Assembly (NCBI RefSeq): GCF_025558485.1
Contig: NZ_CP102930.1
Span: 434,001 to 498,000, forward strand
Length of the DNA: 64,000 nucleotides
Source of the DNA: Bdellovibrio bacteriovorus
GTDB lineage: Bacteria > Bdellovibrionota > Bdellovibrionia > Bdellovibrionales > Bdellovibrionaceae
Reading direction: 5' to 3'
A program made the position numbers and the translations under genes. Under the pieces are notes generated by a model. It saw only the letters and a program-made list of their open reading frames with translations. It did not search any database and was not told the DNA's origin. Every line of letters begins with the position of its first letter. The first letter of the stretch is position 1. Positions 35,322 to 45,628 of the stretch are shown here, in pieces.

Positions 35322-38300
35322 TTATTTGATATCCTGCAAGGATACAGAAACCATCGTGGAAACCCCACGCTCTTGCATCGTCACGCCGTACAACTTACCA
35401 GCCACTTCCATGGTGTGTTTGTTGTGGGTAACAACGATGATCTGAGAACGTTTTGCCATCTCACGAACCAGGTCGTTGAAACGGAAGACGTTGGCGTCAT
35501 CAAGTGGAGCGTCAACCTCATCCAGCAAACAGTATGGAGAAGGTTTCACCAGGAAGATGGAGAACACCAGCGCCACCGCCGTCAGGGCTTTTTCACCACC
35601 CGACATCAAGGACACGTTTTGTGTCTTTTTGCCCGGAGGACGCGCCATGATCTCGATACCCGCTTCGCCTTTTTCCTCGTTTTCGATCAGGGTCAGATTC
35701 GCCTCACCGCCACCGAATAGAACCGGGAATACGCGAGTGAACCGGTCATTCACTAGGTCAAACGTCTCTTTAAAGCGCTTGGAACAGATTCTGTTGATAC
35801 GATCAATAACTTTACGAAGCTGCTCTTTGGCTTCTGTCAAATCAGCGTGCTGTTTTGTCAGGAACTCATAACGTTGAGCTGTTTCTTCGTACTCTTCAAT
35901 CGCAGACAGGTTGACTTCACCAATTTTAGCCAGCTTTTCACGCAAGTCTTTCAACTGAGCGTCCGCCTCAAGGAAGTCACCTTCACGGTCCGCGTATTTT
36001 TCAATAACGTCCGGAAGATTCAGCATGTAACGCTCACGGATTTGATCGATGAGGTACTGCTCTTTCATCTTGGCTTGTTCCAGTTTTAACTGGGAATCAT
36101 TCATTTTGTGCTGTCTTTCGTTGCGCGCGCGCTGAGAAGACATAGCCTGATCTTCAATCTCGCGGGCACTTTCGGACATCACTTCATATTCGTCTTTGGT
36201 ACGGCCGACTTGCAGTTTCAACTGCTCAACTTCGTCCAACAGACGTTCAAATTCAATTTTCTTTTCTTCCAAAGCCATCTGGCTTTCAGTCATTTGAGAA
36301 TTGTACCCTTGAGCTTCTTCACTCATACGAGTCAACTGGCCGTCCAAATCATTCAAAGACTTGGTCACCATTTCAAGCTGTCTCAGGACACCTTGGTATT
36401 CCTGAGTTTTGGAAGCGGATTTCACCTGAAGTTCAGTCACTTCAGCCTGCAGACCGTCAAAGCCCTGACGGGTGCTGTTCAACTCTGTGTTCAGAGTCTC
36501 AACTTCCATCTCCAAAAGAACTTTCTTCTCGCGAGCTTCCAGCAACGCCTGATTCAGTTCTTCCAGTTTGGCTTCCTGAACTTCAACTTGTTCAGTGATC
36601 TTTTTAAGTTCGCGCTCTTGTCTTTCCACCGCTGTTTGAGCGTTGACCAGTTCGTTTTCTGCGCGTTCCAGATCCTTACGAAGTTCAGTGACTTTGATTT
36701 CTTGTTCAATTTTGCGTTTTTGCGCGCCTTCGAAGTCATTCAGAACGTTTGCCAGCTGCTCTTCCGTTTTCTTCAGAGCGGCTTGTGCCAACGCCAGTTT
36801 CCCTGCGAATTCGTCTTTCTTCTCGGACAATTCCTTGATTTCACGACGACGCTTCAAAACGCCAGAATCTGCGGATTCAGAAGAACCACCTGTCAAAACT
36901 CCGTCAGCTGTCAGGGTGTCCCCGTCAACAGTCACGAAAGTCCAACCCTCGTAACGAGGACGCAAAGCCAAAGCCGTGCGGATGGAATCAACAATCGCCA
37001 CGCCATCCAACAGATAAGCCACAGTGTTCTGGAACTTGTCAGCAGACTTAACCACGTCTTTTAGAATCGCCTGAACACCAGTTTCAGAAACTGGAGCCTC
37101 TGCGCGGTTCAGACCTTTGCCATTGTCATTTGCAGACAAGAAGCTGGAACGACCGGATTTGTTTTCTTTCAGGTGAGTGACCGCATCCATCGCGATATTT
37201 GCGTCGGAAGAAAGAAGCATTTGCAGGCGAGAACCCAGCGCTGCTTCCATAGCCACTTCATATTCAGCCGGAACTTCCACAACCTCAGAAACCGGTTGGA
37301 AGTGAGTCACCACAGAACCGTCCGCCATCATTTCCTGAGTGCGGGTTTTCTGCCACAACATGACCTGCTTCACTCCCTCTTGGAAACCTTCAAAGTTGTT
37401 TTGCAGGTTTTCCAAGCCGTACAAGCGGGATGCCACTTCGTTCAAACTGTCTTTGAATTGTTCCACTTCCGCTTTTTTAACTGCCGCGGAATCCATCAGG
37501 ATCTTTTTGTTGGCCTCGAAGGAATCCACATCGTTCGCCAGATCCAATTGCATCTGACGTTCTTTATCAAGTTCGTTGAAGACCTTCTTGCGACGGGCTT
37601 CAAACTCCACTTGTTTTTCGCGAAGTTCATTCAGAACCAGTTGTTCGTTGTCCTGGCGCTCGGTGATGTCAGCGATTTGTGCTGTCAAAGAATTCACACG
37701 GGCATCCAAAGAGGACTCGGACTGACCCACGGCGAACAACTCACGACGTTTGGTCGTCAGTTCCTCATCCACAACAGAGATGCGAGAATTGGAGTTTTGG
37801 AAGATGTCGTTTTTCTGAGCGAAAGTGGCCGCCAGTGTTTCAGCTTCCTCTTTCAGTTCAGCAACCTGTTCGTCCAACGCCGCTTTATCGCGAGTCAGAA
37901 GCTCTTTACGGGCTTCTTGTTCCTGCAGGATGGTGCCGGTCATTTGTTCGTTACGACGGGCCTGTTCGATTTCAAAACGAAGTTCCTGGATTTCCATTTC
38001 CTTCTTTTGAACCGTGGACTGTTTGTCGTGGAACTGAGTTTGCTGTTCTTCCACCATTTTTTCTTTTTCAAGAATTTGCAGTTTCAGAACTTCCAGTTGG
38101 CCCTGCAAGGTAGAAAGGTTTGTTTCGCCTTCCACTTCCATGCTTTGCGCTTCGTTGAAGATCGCCTGAGCTTCATCCGCGGCACGCTTTAGCTCAATGT
38201 ACTGAGCTGAAGACAACCACAGATCCAGGTCTTCAATTTGATTTTTAATATTGCGATAGCGTTCCGCACGTTGAGCCTGTCTTTGCAAGGAATCGATCTG

Positions 38301-38909
38301 ACGTTTCAACTCGCCGATGATGTCCTGCAAACGCACCAGGTTCTGGTCCGTGGAAATCAATTTACGCTGGGATTCTTTTTTACGAGCTTTGAACTTCGTG
38401 ATACCCGCAGCTTCTTCGATAAGCATACGACGGTCTTCAGGTTTCGCAGTGATGATCTTACCGATCATACCCTGAGCGATGATAGAGAAACCTTTGGCAC
38501 CGGCACCGGTATCCATGAAGATTTCCTGAACGTCTTTCAAACGTGCAGGTTCTTTATTGACGAAATATTCACCCTCACCGCTTCTGTACAAGCGACGGGT
38601 TACCATGATCTCGGAATGCTTGATGTATTTGGCAGGGAACGCGCCCCCGTCATTTTCCAAAGTCAGAGAAACTTCGCACATCCCCAACGGCGCATACCCC
38701 TCAGCACCACCGAAGATAACGTCCGTCATTTGGGAGCCACGAAGGTCCTTGGCAGACATTTCACCCATGACCCACATAAGTGCGTCAACGATGTTGGACT
38801 TACCGCAACCATTAGGTCCGACGATACCCGTGATACCAGCATCGAAGTGGATCACTGTGCGGTCTTTGAATGACTTAAAACCAATCAGTTCAATCTTTTT
38901 AATTCTCAA
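35322..38909 (-). CDS. smc: Chromosome segregation protein SMC
   Basis: A protein of 1195 residues, the normal length. The N-terminal ATPase half has the P-loop GPNGCGKSNIVDALMW, and the C-terminal half has the signature LMSGGEKALTAVAL and the Walker B LLDEVDAPLDD. Two long coiled coils (about 170-500 and 670-1020) flank the hinge (about 510-660). It organises and separates replicated chromosomes with ScpA/ScpB. The start is a TTG at 38909 preceded by GAGGGG (RIKKIELIGFKSF follows); the frame is open to 38945 but the extra residues are not SMC-like. Confidence 0.96.
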   Translation of the reverse strand: MRIKKIELIGFKSFKDRTVIHFDAGITGIVGPNGCGKSNIVDALMWVMGEMSAKDLRGSQMTDVIFGGAEGYAPLGMCEVSLTLENDGGAFPAKYIKHSEIMVTRRLYRSGEGEYFVNKEPARLKDVQEIFMDTGAGAKGFSIIAQGMIGKIITAKPEDRRMLIEEAAGITKFKARKKESQRKLISTDQNLVRLQDIIGELKRQIDSLQRQAQRAERYRNIKNQIEDLDLWLSSAQYIELKRAADEAQAIFNEAQSMEVEGETNLSTLQGQLEVLKLQILEKEKMVEEQQTQFHDKQSTVQKKEMEIQELRFEIEQARRNEQMTGTILQEQEARKELLTRDKAALDEQVAELKEEAETLAATFAQKNDIFQNSNSRISVVDEELTTKRRELFAVGQSESSLDARVNSLTAQIADITERQDNEQLVLNELREKQVEFEARRKKVFNELDKERQMQLDLANDVDSFEANKKILMDSAAVKKAEVEQFKDSLNEVASRLYGLENLQNNFEGFQEGVKQVMLWQKTRTQEMMADGSVVTHFQPVSEVVEVPAEYEVAMEAALGSRLQMLLSSDANIAMDAVTHLKENKSGRSSFLSANDNGKGLNRAEAPVSETGVQAILKDVVKSADKFQNTVAYLLDGVAIVDSIRTALALRPRYEGWTFVTVDGDTLTADGVLTGGSSESADSGVLKRRREIKELSEKKDEFAGKLALAQAALKKTEEQLANVLNDFEGAQKRKIEQEIKVTELRKDLERAENELVNAQTAVERQERELKKITEQVEVQEAKLEELNQALLEAREKKVLLEMEVETLNTELNSTRQGFDGLQAEVTELQVKSASKTQEYQGVLRQLEMVTKSLNDLDGQLTRMSEEAQGYNSQMTESQMALEEKKIEFERLLDEVEQLKLQVGRTKDEYEVMSESAREIEDQAMSSQRARNERQHKMNDSQLKLEQAKMKEQYLIDQIRERYMLNLPDVIEKYADREGDFLEADAQLKDLREKLAKIGEVNLSAIEEYEETAQRYEFLTKQHADLTEAKEQLRKVIDRINRICSKRFKETFDLVNDRFTRVFPVLFGGGEANLTLIENEEKGEAGIEIMARPPGKKTQNVSLMSGGEKALTAVALVFSIFLVKPSPYCLLDEVDAPLDDANVFRFNDLVREMAKRSQIIVVTHNKHTMEVAGKLYGVTMQERGVSTMVSVSLQDIK

Positions 38910-39084
38910 GGTATATTCCCCTCTTGAGTACTTCCCCTCAAACACAAGCCCAAGGTCTAGCTAGACCAAAGACCATTAGAATTTCGCGAGTGTTGGGAGT
39001 CATGTCAACCATAGCCTCTTAAAACCACCCGGTTCGCTGAAAACTTAAGCAGACTTACAATCCGATTTACATGTCGCGTTGAGG

Positions 39085-39144
39085 AAAGGTGCCTGGTGAT
39101 TTTTTCTGCTGCGCCGTAGCTAGAAAAAATCACCAGGCACCTTT
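39085..39144. repeat. Long perfect inverted repeat
   Basis: Two 23-bp arms (39085-39107 and 39122-39144) with a 14-nt loop. The arm begins AAAGGTGCCTGGTGA. It has the same size and place in a gap as the elements at 7525 and 35193, and begins with the same AGGTRC, but the rest differs, so it belongs to another subfamily. Confidence 0.85.
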
Positions 39145-39157
39145 TCGGGAAATGAAA

Positions 39158-39188
39158 AACGGCGCGCCGAGGGGATCGGTGCGCCGTT
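39158..39188 (-). terminator. Terminator of the Cys-rich lipoprotein gene
   Basis: An 8-bp stem AACGGCGC/GCGCCGTT. On the minus strand it is followed by a T run (A run at 39155-39159). It lies 30 bp past the stop at 39219. Confidence 0.8.
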
Positions 39189-39218
39189 GATTATTCTGAA
39201 CTTAAGAAGGATTTCAGA

Positions 39219-39731
39219 TTACATGCACTGTACTGTTTGACCTTGCAAGTTCTGAAGTACAACACCTGATGGGCAGTTGTAAGTCACACCGCAAGTGATC
39301 TGAATACCCTGCCAGTAGAATGTCTGACCTTGGCAGCTTACTACAGAGCCCACACCCGTACCTACACCTGTTGTGCAATAGTTTTGTGGAACTTGCTGAC
39401 CAGTTGAAGTCTGCACACAGTAACCATACTGATTGATGGAGTAACCTGTTGCCACACCCGTGTTCGCACAAAGAGTGTTTGCCACTACCGCGTTGTTCAC
39501 ATCACGACATTGATACGTGGAATACCCATTCTGATAACTATTGTTGTAGCAGTAAGAATTATCCACCTGCGTGCTTGTTCCATTGTAAGAGTTTACCTGG
39601 AAGCAGCGATAGGCCGTCGTCGTAGTCGTGGAACCACCACCACTGTCTTTGCTACAGTTTACCAAGCCAACAGTCATTGCTGTCAGCGCCAAAGCTTTCA
39701 TCATCGTCAGAATATAGTTTTTGATTTTCAT
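39219..39731 (-). CDS. Cys/Tyr/Gln-rich lipoprotein
   Basis: A protein of 170 residues with a lipobox (AMTVGLVNC) at the N-terminus. The mature part is low in charge and rich in Cys, Tyr, Gln, Gly and Thr, with irregular repeats (YRCFQVNSYN, SYCYNNSYQN, YQCRDVNN). About nine Cys could form disulfides on the cell surface. The ATG at 39731 follows AAGGAAC. No family recognised; this composition suggests a surface or adhesive protein, which is an inference. Confidence 0.8.
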   Translation of the reverse strand: MKIKNYILTMMKALALTAMTVGLVNCSKDSGGGSTTTTTAYRCFQVNSYNGTSTQVDNSYCYNNSYQNGYSTYQCRDVNNAVVANTLCANTGVATGYSINQYGYCVQTSTGQQVPQNYCTTGVGTGVGSVVSCQGQTFYWQGIQITCGVTYNCPSGVVLQNLQGQTVQCM

Positions 39732-39973
39732 AAAATTTGTTCCTTCTCTATGCCTATCCCTAAAGCAAATCCACAGCCACATCCGGACCAATGAGGAATC
39801 CAACTTAGATTTCAAGGAGTTACACAACCATGTAAGAAAGAAGGAGCAGATTCAATCTGTATGATGCCTAGACAGTGACGACAATTGTCGTTTTGAAAAC
39901 GCTTTAATCAGCGCTCGATTGTTCCACAATGAAACAAACAACTTAGCACTCTGGAGGAAATCTAGACACTCCC

Positions 39974-40007
39974 AAAAGCGAGGTTGGCGAAGGCCAAACT
40001 CGCTTTT
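39974..40007 (-). terminator. Terminator of the ankyrin-repeat gene
   Basis: Arms AAAAGCGAG (39974-39982) and CTCGCTTTT (39999-40007), extended inward by a TTGGC/GCCAA stem to a GAAG loop. It lies 28 bp past the stop at 40036. Confidence 0.8.
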
Positions 40008-40035
40008 GCATTTTTAAGCCCCGCTTGAAGATGCT

Positions 40036-40518
40036 TTAAGCTTCCGGAGTCGGTCGAGACAGCTTGCGTGCAATCAGACGGCAGGCGACCTCCATCGGAT
40101 CGCTCCAGGCCGCAGGACGATCACTTAATAAAGACACCACATCTTTTCGCCCAAACACCCGTGCTAAATCCAAGGCAGTCATGCCATGCGGATTTTTAAG
40201 ATCTGTCATCGCCCCCTGCGATAACAATAACTCCACCACCCGCACATGACCTTTAAAGCAGGCTCCCATCAAAATGGAATTCCCCATCTCATCCAGGGAG
40301 TTCACATCCGCACCATGTTCAATCAGAAGCTCCGAAGCATGTTCTTGATCGTGATAAGCCGCCAGCATCAAAAGCGTGTGCCCTTTGTGATTGCGAATTT
40401 CTATGTCGCCTCCAAACGCCAGATACTGCCGCAAGGCTTCGCAGTTGCCACTGCGAGCTTCTTCAAAGATCTGCGGCTCCATGACCATTGTTCTTTTATA
40501 TTCTTCCCAGGTTGGCAT
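40036..40518 (-). CDS. Ankyrin-repeat protein paired with catalase
   Basis: A protein of 160 residues with about four ankyrin repeats (HTLLMLAAYHDQEHASELL, IEHGADVNSLDEMGNSIL, GMTALDLARVFGRKDV). It has no signal peptide. It lies 15 bp after the catalase gene, the same pairing as KatB-AnkB of Pseudomonas aeruginosa and catalase-Ank of Campylobacter, where the ankyrin protein supports catalase activity. A similar role here is inferred from the pairing. Confidence 0.88.
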   Translation of the reverse strand: MPTWEEYKRTMVMEPQIFEEARSGNCEALRQYLAFGGDIEIRNHKGHTLLMLAAYHDQEHASELLIEHGADVNSLDEMGNSILMGACFKGHVRVVELLLSQGAMTDLKNPHGMTALDLARVFGRKDVVSLLSDRPAAWSDPMEVACRLIARKLSRPTPEA

Positions 40519-40533
40519 ATCGAACTCCTTTAA

Positions 40534-42018
40534 TTAATGATGAGAAGACGCCTGCTCTGCATCCGTGTACACCTTAAGCCCCATCAGCTTGGCCAGCCCC
40601 AATCCATAATCCTGATGAACCCGCATAAAGACATCCACCTGACGACGCACGATTTCTTCCGGCACATGGCCACCTTTCATGTGCTCTGCAATATTGTTCA
40701 ACAGTTGATTCTTCTGATCGGGCGTCATCAGATTGAACAAAGCCCGGCACTGGGAATAATCATCATTGCCTTCACGATGGTTGAAGCGATCCATCACCGG
40801 ATCATCCAATCTAAGTGGCGGCTCCCGATACTGTTCCTGCTGAACCGGGCCACCATAAGAATTTGGCTCATAGAAAGCGTGATGGTATTCCGGAAGGTCA
40901 AAGCGCATGGCCCCGTCCAAGTGATAGTGATGAACTTCCACTTTGGGTTTATTCACTGGCAACATTTCATAGTGGGTCCCAATGCGGTAGCGATGAGCAT
41001 CGGCATAAGCAAAGGTGCGCGACTGCAACATCTTATCCGGCGACCACGAAATCCCCGGCACCATGTTGTTGGGGTTAAAGGCGGCCTGTTCGATCTGCGC
41101 ATGGTAATTGACCGGATTGCGATTCAGTTCAAAGTGCCCGACTTCAATCATAGGGAAATCCCCGTGCGGCCACACCTTCGTAAGATCAAAGGGATTGTAA
41201 GGCGTTTTCTTCGCCTGTTCTTCCGTCATCAGCTGCACATAGAATTTCCAGCGCGGGAAGTCCCTGGCTTCAATCGCGTTGTACAGATCCTCCTGATGGC
41301 TTTCGCGCGTTCGCCCTACAAGTTCGGCAGCTTCGTGATTGCGCAGATTACGGATGCCCTGTTCCGTTTTAAAATGGAATTTCACCCAGTGGCGTTCACC
41401 CTTTTCATTAATAAATGAATACGTGTGCGAGCCAAAGCCGTGCATGTGCCGGTAGCTTGCAGGCAGTCCTCGATCCGAAAACAGAATCGTCACCTGATGA
41501 CAGCTTTCCGGGCTGAGTGACCAAAAATCCCACATCGCTGTCGGGCTTCTTAAGTTGCTGTGGGGGTCACGTTTTTGTGTGTGAATAAAATCCGGAAACT
41601 TATAGGGATCGCGTACAAAGAACACTGGGGTGTTATTGCCAACCAGATCAAAGTTACCTTCCTCGGTGTAAAACTTCATGGCAAAACCCCGCACGTCGCG
41701 TTCGGCATCGGCAGCGCCTCTTTCCCCCGCCACTGTTGAAAAACGAATCAGCATGTCGGTCTTTGTGCCTTTTTTAAGAAACTTGGCGCGGGTGTATTTA
41801 CTAATGTCGTGGGTGATCGTTAAAACTCCAAAAGCACCGGAGCCTTTGGCATGAACCGATCTTTCCGGCACACGTTCTCGATTTTGATGGGCCAGCTTTT
41901 CAATCAGTGCCACGTCCTGCAAAACCAACGGACCTCGTGGCCCTACCGTCAAAGAGTTTTGGTTATCCGCCACAGGAGCCCCTGCGGTCGTTGTCAGACT
42001 TTTCTTCGTGCGAGCCAT
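40534..42018 (-). CDS. katA: Catalase (monofunctional, haem)
   Basis: A protein of 494 residues that breaks down hydrogen peroxide. The catalytic His is in [13 protein letters not shown], the Asn in [13 protein letters not shown], and the haem-ligand Tyr in [14 protein letters not shown]. The length fits the small-subunit clade. There is no signal peptide. It is followed by an ankyrin-repeat partner. Predators meet oxidative bursts in lysing prey, which may explain the need. Confidence 0.96.
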   Translation of the reverse strand: MARTKKSLTTTAGAPVADNQNSLTVGPRGPLVLQDVALIEKLAHQNRERVPERSVHAKGSGAFGVLTITHDISKYTRAKFLKKGTKTDMLIRFSTVAGERGAADAERDVRGFAMKFYTEEGNFDLVGNNTPVFFVRDPYKFPDFIHTQKRDPHSNLRSPTAMWDFWSLSPESCHQVTILFSDRGLPASYRHMHGFGSHTYSFINEKGERHWVKFHFKTEQGIRNLRNHEAAELVGRTRESHQEDLYNAIEARDFPRWKFYVQLMTEEQAKKTPYNPFDLTKVWPHGDFPMIEVGHFELNRNPVNYHAQIEQAAFNPNNMVPGISWSPDKMLQSRTFAYADAHRYRIGTHYEMLPVNKPKVEVHHYHLDGAMRFDLPEYHHAFYEPNSYGGPVQQEQYREPPLRLDDPVMDRFNHREGNDDYSQCRALFNLMTPDQKNQLLNNIAEHMKGGHVPEEIVRRQVDVFMRVHQDYGLGLAKLMGLKVYTDAEQASSHH

Positions 42019-42182
42019 GATGTATCCTTTCGTGAATTTAAATGACTCACTCAGGATAATAAAAGCGCGAAGTCGTGATGAATGTGTATTTTAGAGTTCT
42101 GTCGTCTGACGGCACCAACCGGGCAATTCATGTAAAAAAACAACCCTGGCCTTTGGCACTCTTACTTCACCCAGTGAATAAA

Positions 42183-42212
42183 AAAAGGCCCTCCGTGATG
42201 GAGGGCCTTTTC
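42183..42212 (-). terminator. Terminator of ppdK
   Basis: A 10-bp GC-rich stem (AAGGCCCTCC with GGAGGGCCTT) and T run on the minus strand, 10 bp past the stop at 42223. Confidence 0.92.
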
Positions 42213-42222
42213 ATTTTCTTAC

Positions 42223-44934
42223 TTAGTGCAATTTCTTACCCAGCAAAGCGGCCCGAGCCGCTGCCAGTCTGGCGATAGGCACACGGAACGGAGAGCAGGA
42301 CACATAATCCAAGCCCACGCGGTGGAAGAATTCGATAGAATCCGGGTCACCACCATGTTCACCGCACACGCCGACTTTCAAATCCGGCTTCGCACGGCGA
42401 CCCAAGTCCACACCCATTTTCACCAAAGACCCAACACCGACCTGATCAATCGACATGAACGGATCTTTTGGCAGAATGCCCTGAGAAACGTAAGAACCCA
42501 GGAAACGACCCGAGTCATCGCGAGAAAGCCCCAAAGTCGTCTGAGTCAAATCGTTCGTACCAAAACTGAAGAAGTCTGCATGTTCAGCGATCGCATCCGC
42601 AGTCAGGGCGGCACGAGGAAGCTCAATCATCGTTCCAACTGTGTATTCGAACTTCACGTTCTTTTCAGATTGAACCTTCTTCACTTCACCAATCGCCTGA
42701 CCACGCAGGACATCCAGCTCTTTGTCTGTCGCCACCAGCGGGATCATGATTTCCGGAGCCAGTGTTTTACCTTCAGAGATCAACTGCGCTGCCGCTTCGG
42801 CAATCGCGCGCACTTGCATCTGATAGATTTCCGGGAACGTGATCGCCAAACGGCAGCCACGATGACCCAGCATCGGATTGAATTCATGCAAAGATTTTAC
42901 TTTCGCACGCAGACGTTCATAGTCCGTGTTCAAACGCTTCGCCAGCTCTTTGGTTTCTTCATCTGTGTGAGGCACGAACTCATGCAATGGCGGGTCCAAC
43001 AGACGGATTGTCACTGGCAGGCCATCCATAACCTTGAACAAGCCATAGAAGTCTTCCCGCTGCATTGGCAACAATTTCGTCAACGCCTTTTCACGGTCCG
43101 CTTTGTTATCAGCAATGATCATCTCACGAACAGCATCAATGCGATCCGCGCCAAAGAACATGTGCTCGGTACGGCAAAGACCGATACCTTCCGCGCCGAA
43201 GTTGCGCGCTGTTTGTGCGTCTTTTGGAGTGTCCGCGTTCGTGCGAACTTTCAACTTACGAATGCCATCGGCGATTTTCATGATGCGCTCGAAGCTGCCA
43301 TCCAGTTTCGGTTCAATGGTTTTCACTTCACCCAGGAAAACTTCACCAGTGGAACCATCCAAAGTGATCACGTCGCCCTTCTTAAGAACGTACCCTTTCA
43401 CTTTCATGGTTTCGTTACGGTAATCGACCTCGATGTCACCACAACCCGCCACACAGCACTTACCCATACCACGCGCCACAACTGCCGCGTGAGAAGTCAT
43501 CCCCCCACGAGTCGTCAGGATCCCTTGTGCGGCCACCATACCGGCGATATCTTCCGGAGACGTCTCAATACGCACAAGAATAACTTTCTTGCCTTGTTCT
43601 TTCCATTCAACCGCTTCTTCGGAAGTGAAAACGATTTGACCGTTCACACCGCCCGGAGATGCTGGCAAACCTTTGGCCAAAGTGGTTTTCGCGGCCTTAG
43701 GGTCCAACGTCGGGTGCAGCAACTGATCCAAAGCTGCCGGATCAAGGCGCAGGATGGCTTCATCCTGCGTGATCAACTTTTCATCGATCATATCGCAGGC
43801 AATCTTCAATGCTGCAGCTGCCGTTCTTTTTCCATTGCGAGTTTGCAGCATCCACAAAACACCACGTTCAATTGTGAACTCGATGTCCTGCATGTCACGA
43901 TAATGACCTTCCAATTTTTTATAAATATCAACAAGCTGACCGTAAGCCTGTGGAAGAGCTTCTTCCAGAGACATTACTCCCGCAGCCGCCGCAGCCACCT
44001 TGGTAATCGGTTGCGGAGTACGGATACCCGCCACCACATCTTCACCCTGGGCATTGATCAGGAATTCACCGTAGAAAGCCTTTTCCCCTGTGGACGGATT
44101 GCGCGTAAACGCCACGCCTGTTGCAGAATCATCACCCATATTTCCGAAGACCATGGATTGAACGTTCACGGCCGTTCCCCACGCTGCCGGGATTGAATGC
44201 AGTTCACGGTAAGTGATCGCACGCGGGGTATTCCATGAATGGAAGACCGCAGAGATCGCACCCCACAACTGATCCCAAGGATCTGCCGGGAAGGACTGAC
44301 CTGTCATCTGATGAACCAGATCTTTGAATTTTTTAACAAGAAGTTTCAGATCATCCACCGTCAGCTCTGTATCAAGCTTGTAGTGTTTTTCCTCTTTCAT
44401 GTCTTCCAAAGTCACTTCCAGAAGAGACGAATTCATGCCCATCACCACGTCCGAATACATTTGAATGAAACGACGGTAAGAATCCCAGGCAAAACGAGGG
44501 TTGTTAGAGGACTTCGCCAAACCTTCCACGGTCTGATCGTTCAGGCCCAGGTTTAGAATCGTGTCCATCATGCCCGGCATAGAAGCACGAGCGCCGGAGC
44601 GAACGGAAACCAACAGCGGATTGGCCACGTCGCCGAATTTTTTGCCGATTTTAGTTTCCACTTTTTTCATGGCATCCAAAACAGAAGGACGAACCCATTC
44701 TGGCAACTTACCACCGGCTTCATAGAAGTGAGCACAGATCTCTGTGGAGATCGTAAAGCCCGGAGGCACTGGAATACCCAGAGAGGTCATTTCCGCCAGA
44801 TTGGCGCCTTTGCCTCCAAGGATGTTTTTCATTCCCGCATTGCCTTCGGAATCACCGGCAGCAAAGAAGTACACGAACTTCTGAGGAATAGTGGATTTGG
44901 TCGTTTTATTTTCAGAGTTTACATTCTGGTGCAT
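42223..44934 (-). CDS. ppdK: Pyruvate, phosphate dikinase
   Basis: A protein of 903 residues, full length, that interconverts pyruvate, ATP and phosphate with phosphoenolpyruvate, AMP and pyrophosphate. Nucleotide-binding N-terminal domain (KNILGGKGANLAEMTSLG, then SVRSGARASMPGMMDTILN), phosphohistidine domain (GGMTSHAAVVARGMGK, catalytic His) and PEP-binding C-terminal barrel (GVCGEHGGDP) are all present. The ATG at 44934 follows GGGGGAG. It stands alone with its own terminator and a 270-bp upstream region. It lets the cell make PEP from pyruvate when feeding on amino acids. Confidence 0.96.
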   Translation of the reverse strand: MHQNVNSENKTTKSTIPQKFVYFFAAGDSEGNAGMKNILGGKGANLAEMTSLGIPVPPGFTISTEICAHFYEAGGKLPEWVRPSVLDAMKKVETKIGKKFGDVANPLLVSVRSGARASMPGMMDTILNLGLNDQTVEGLAKSSNNPRFAWDSYRRFIQMYSDVVMGMNSSLLEVTLEDMKEEKHYKLDTELTVDDLKLLVKKFKDLVHQMTGQSFPADPWDQLWGAISAVFHSWNTPRAITYRELHSIPAAWGTAVNVQSMVFGNMGDDSATGVAFTRNPSTGEKAFYGEFLINAQGEDVVAGIRTPQPITKVAAAAAGVMSLEEALPQAYGQLVDIYKKLEGHYRDMQDIEFTIERGVLWMLQTRNGKRTAAAALKIACDMIDEKLITQDEAILRLDPAALDQLLHPTLDPKAAKTTLAKGLPASPGGVNGQIVFTSEEAVEWKEQGKKVILVRIETSPEDIAGMVAAQGILTTRGGMTSHAAVVARGMGKCCVAGCGDIEVDYRNETMKVKGYVLKKGDVITLDGSTGEVFLGEVKTIEPKLDGSFERIMKIADGIRKLKVRTNADTPKDAQTARNFGAEGIGLCRTEHMFFGADRIDAVREMIIADNKADREKALTKLLPMQREDFYGLFKVMDGLPVTIRLLDPPLHEFVPHTDEETKELAKRLNTDYERLRAKVKSLHEFNPMLGHRGCRLAITFPEIYQMQVRAIAEAAAQLISEGKTLAPEIMIPLVATDKELDVLRGQAIGEVKKVQSEKNVKFEYTVGTMIELPRAALTADAIAEHADFFSFGTNDLTQTTLGLSRDDSGRFLGSYVSQGILPKDPFMSIDQVGVGSLVKMGVDLGRRAKPDLKVGVCGEHGGDPDSIEFFHRVGLDYVSCSPFRVPIARLAAARAALLGKKLH

Positions 44935-45059
44935 TAGTCTCCCCCACCGAAAAGTAAATTTATCGTCTATACGATGTAATAAAACATCGCTAACCCCTTA
45001 ATATCAATGAAATTTATTGGCGCACCGAGGCTCTGTTTAATAGAGCTAAGATTCCACCC

Positions 45060-45083
45060 TCCGGGGGTGTGGATGTCCCCGGA
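45060..45083. other. GC-rich hairpin upstream of ppdK
   Basis: A perfect 7-bp stem TCCGGGG/CCCCGGA with a 10-nt loop in the shared upstream region of ppdK and the plus-strand gene at 45209. It could be an attenuator, but no T run is adjacent on either strand. Confidence 0.3.
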
Positions 45084-45208
45084 AAAGCTTTCATTTATCG
45101 AGCACTTAGGCATTTTTACAAGCTGACACAATACTGACACATTCCTGACGCCAAGAAGCCGCCGGACATGCTAGAAGAGCGCATTCACAAAATCCAAAGG
45201 AGAAAACC

Positions 45209-45523
45209 ATGAAAACGCTTGCGTTCGCTCTGACCCTTCTTGCTGCCAGCTCGTCTTTTGCCTTCCCAACATGTACTCAACTGGAAGCTCAAATGCTTGC
45301 TCAGGTAGCCTCTGTGGAACCTGTTTCTGAAACTCAATGCCGGGTAAAAATGGCCTGGACCGGGAACTGGATGTTCAATCCTTCTTACGTTTGCCCTTTG
45401 GATATCGACGAAGCCAGCTCTTTTGGTGTGATCACTTCCTGCAACTACAAAGTTGGCGATCAGATTGACGGCATTGTCTATCGCAATGTCGATGGCAACC
45501 CGGCGGAACTGTCCCAGTACTAA
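45209..45523 (+). CDS. Small secreted protein, unknown
   Basis: A protein of 104 residues with a signal peptide (MKTLAFALTLLAASSSFAF), starting after CAAAGGAG. The mature part has four Cys and is probably a small disulfide-bonded periplasmic protein. No family recognised. It is divergent from ppdK, and its upstream region contains three TGAC repeats (CTGACAC, CTGACAC, CTGACG near 45121-45151). Confidence 0.78.
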   Translation: MKTLAFALTLLAASSSFAFPTCTQLEAQMLAQVASVEPVSETQCRVKMAWTGNWMFNPSYVCPLDIDEASSFGVITSCNYKVGDQIDGIVYRNVDGNPAELSQY

Positions 45524-45628
45524 ATACATCTATGTGATTTTTGAATAATAACTTGATTCTTATTCACTTACCAAAAATCACAGCGGTTGTTACAAGCCTA
45601 TTCGTCATCACACATGGGGAGTTATTAA

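Noticed and set aside
42226..44196. Large plus-strand open frame opposite ppdK
   Set aside because: It is a shadow of codon use in ppdK. Its translation is rich in His, Arg and Phe and resembles no protein. The same holds for long antisense frames over smc, glyS and the FHA gene.
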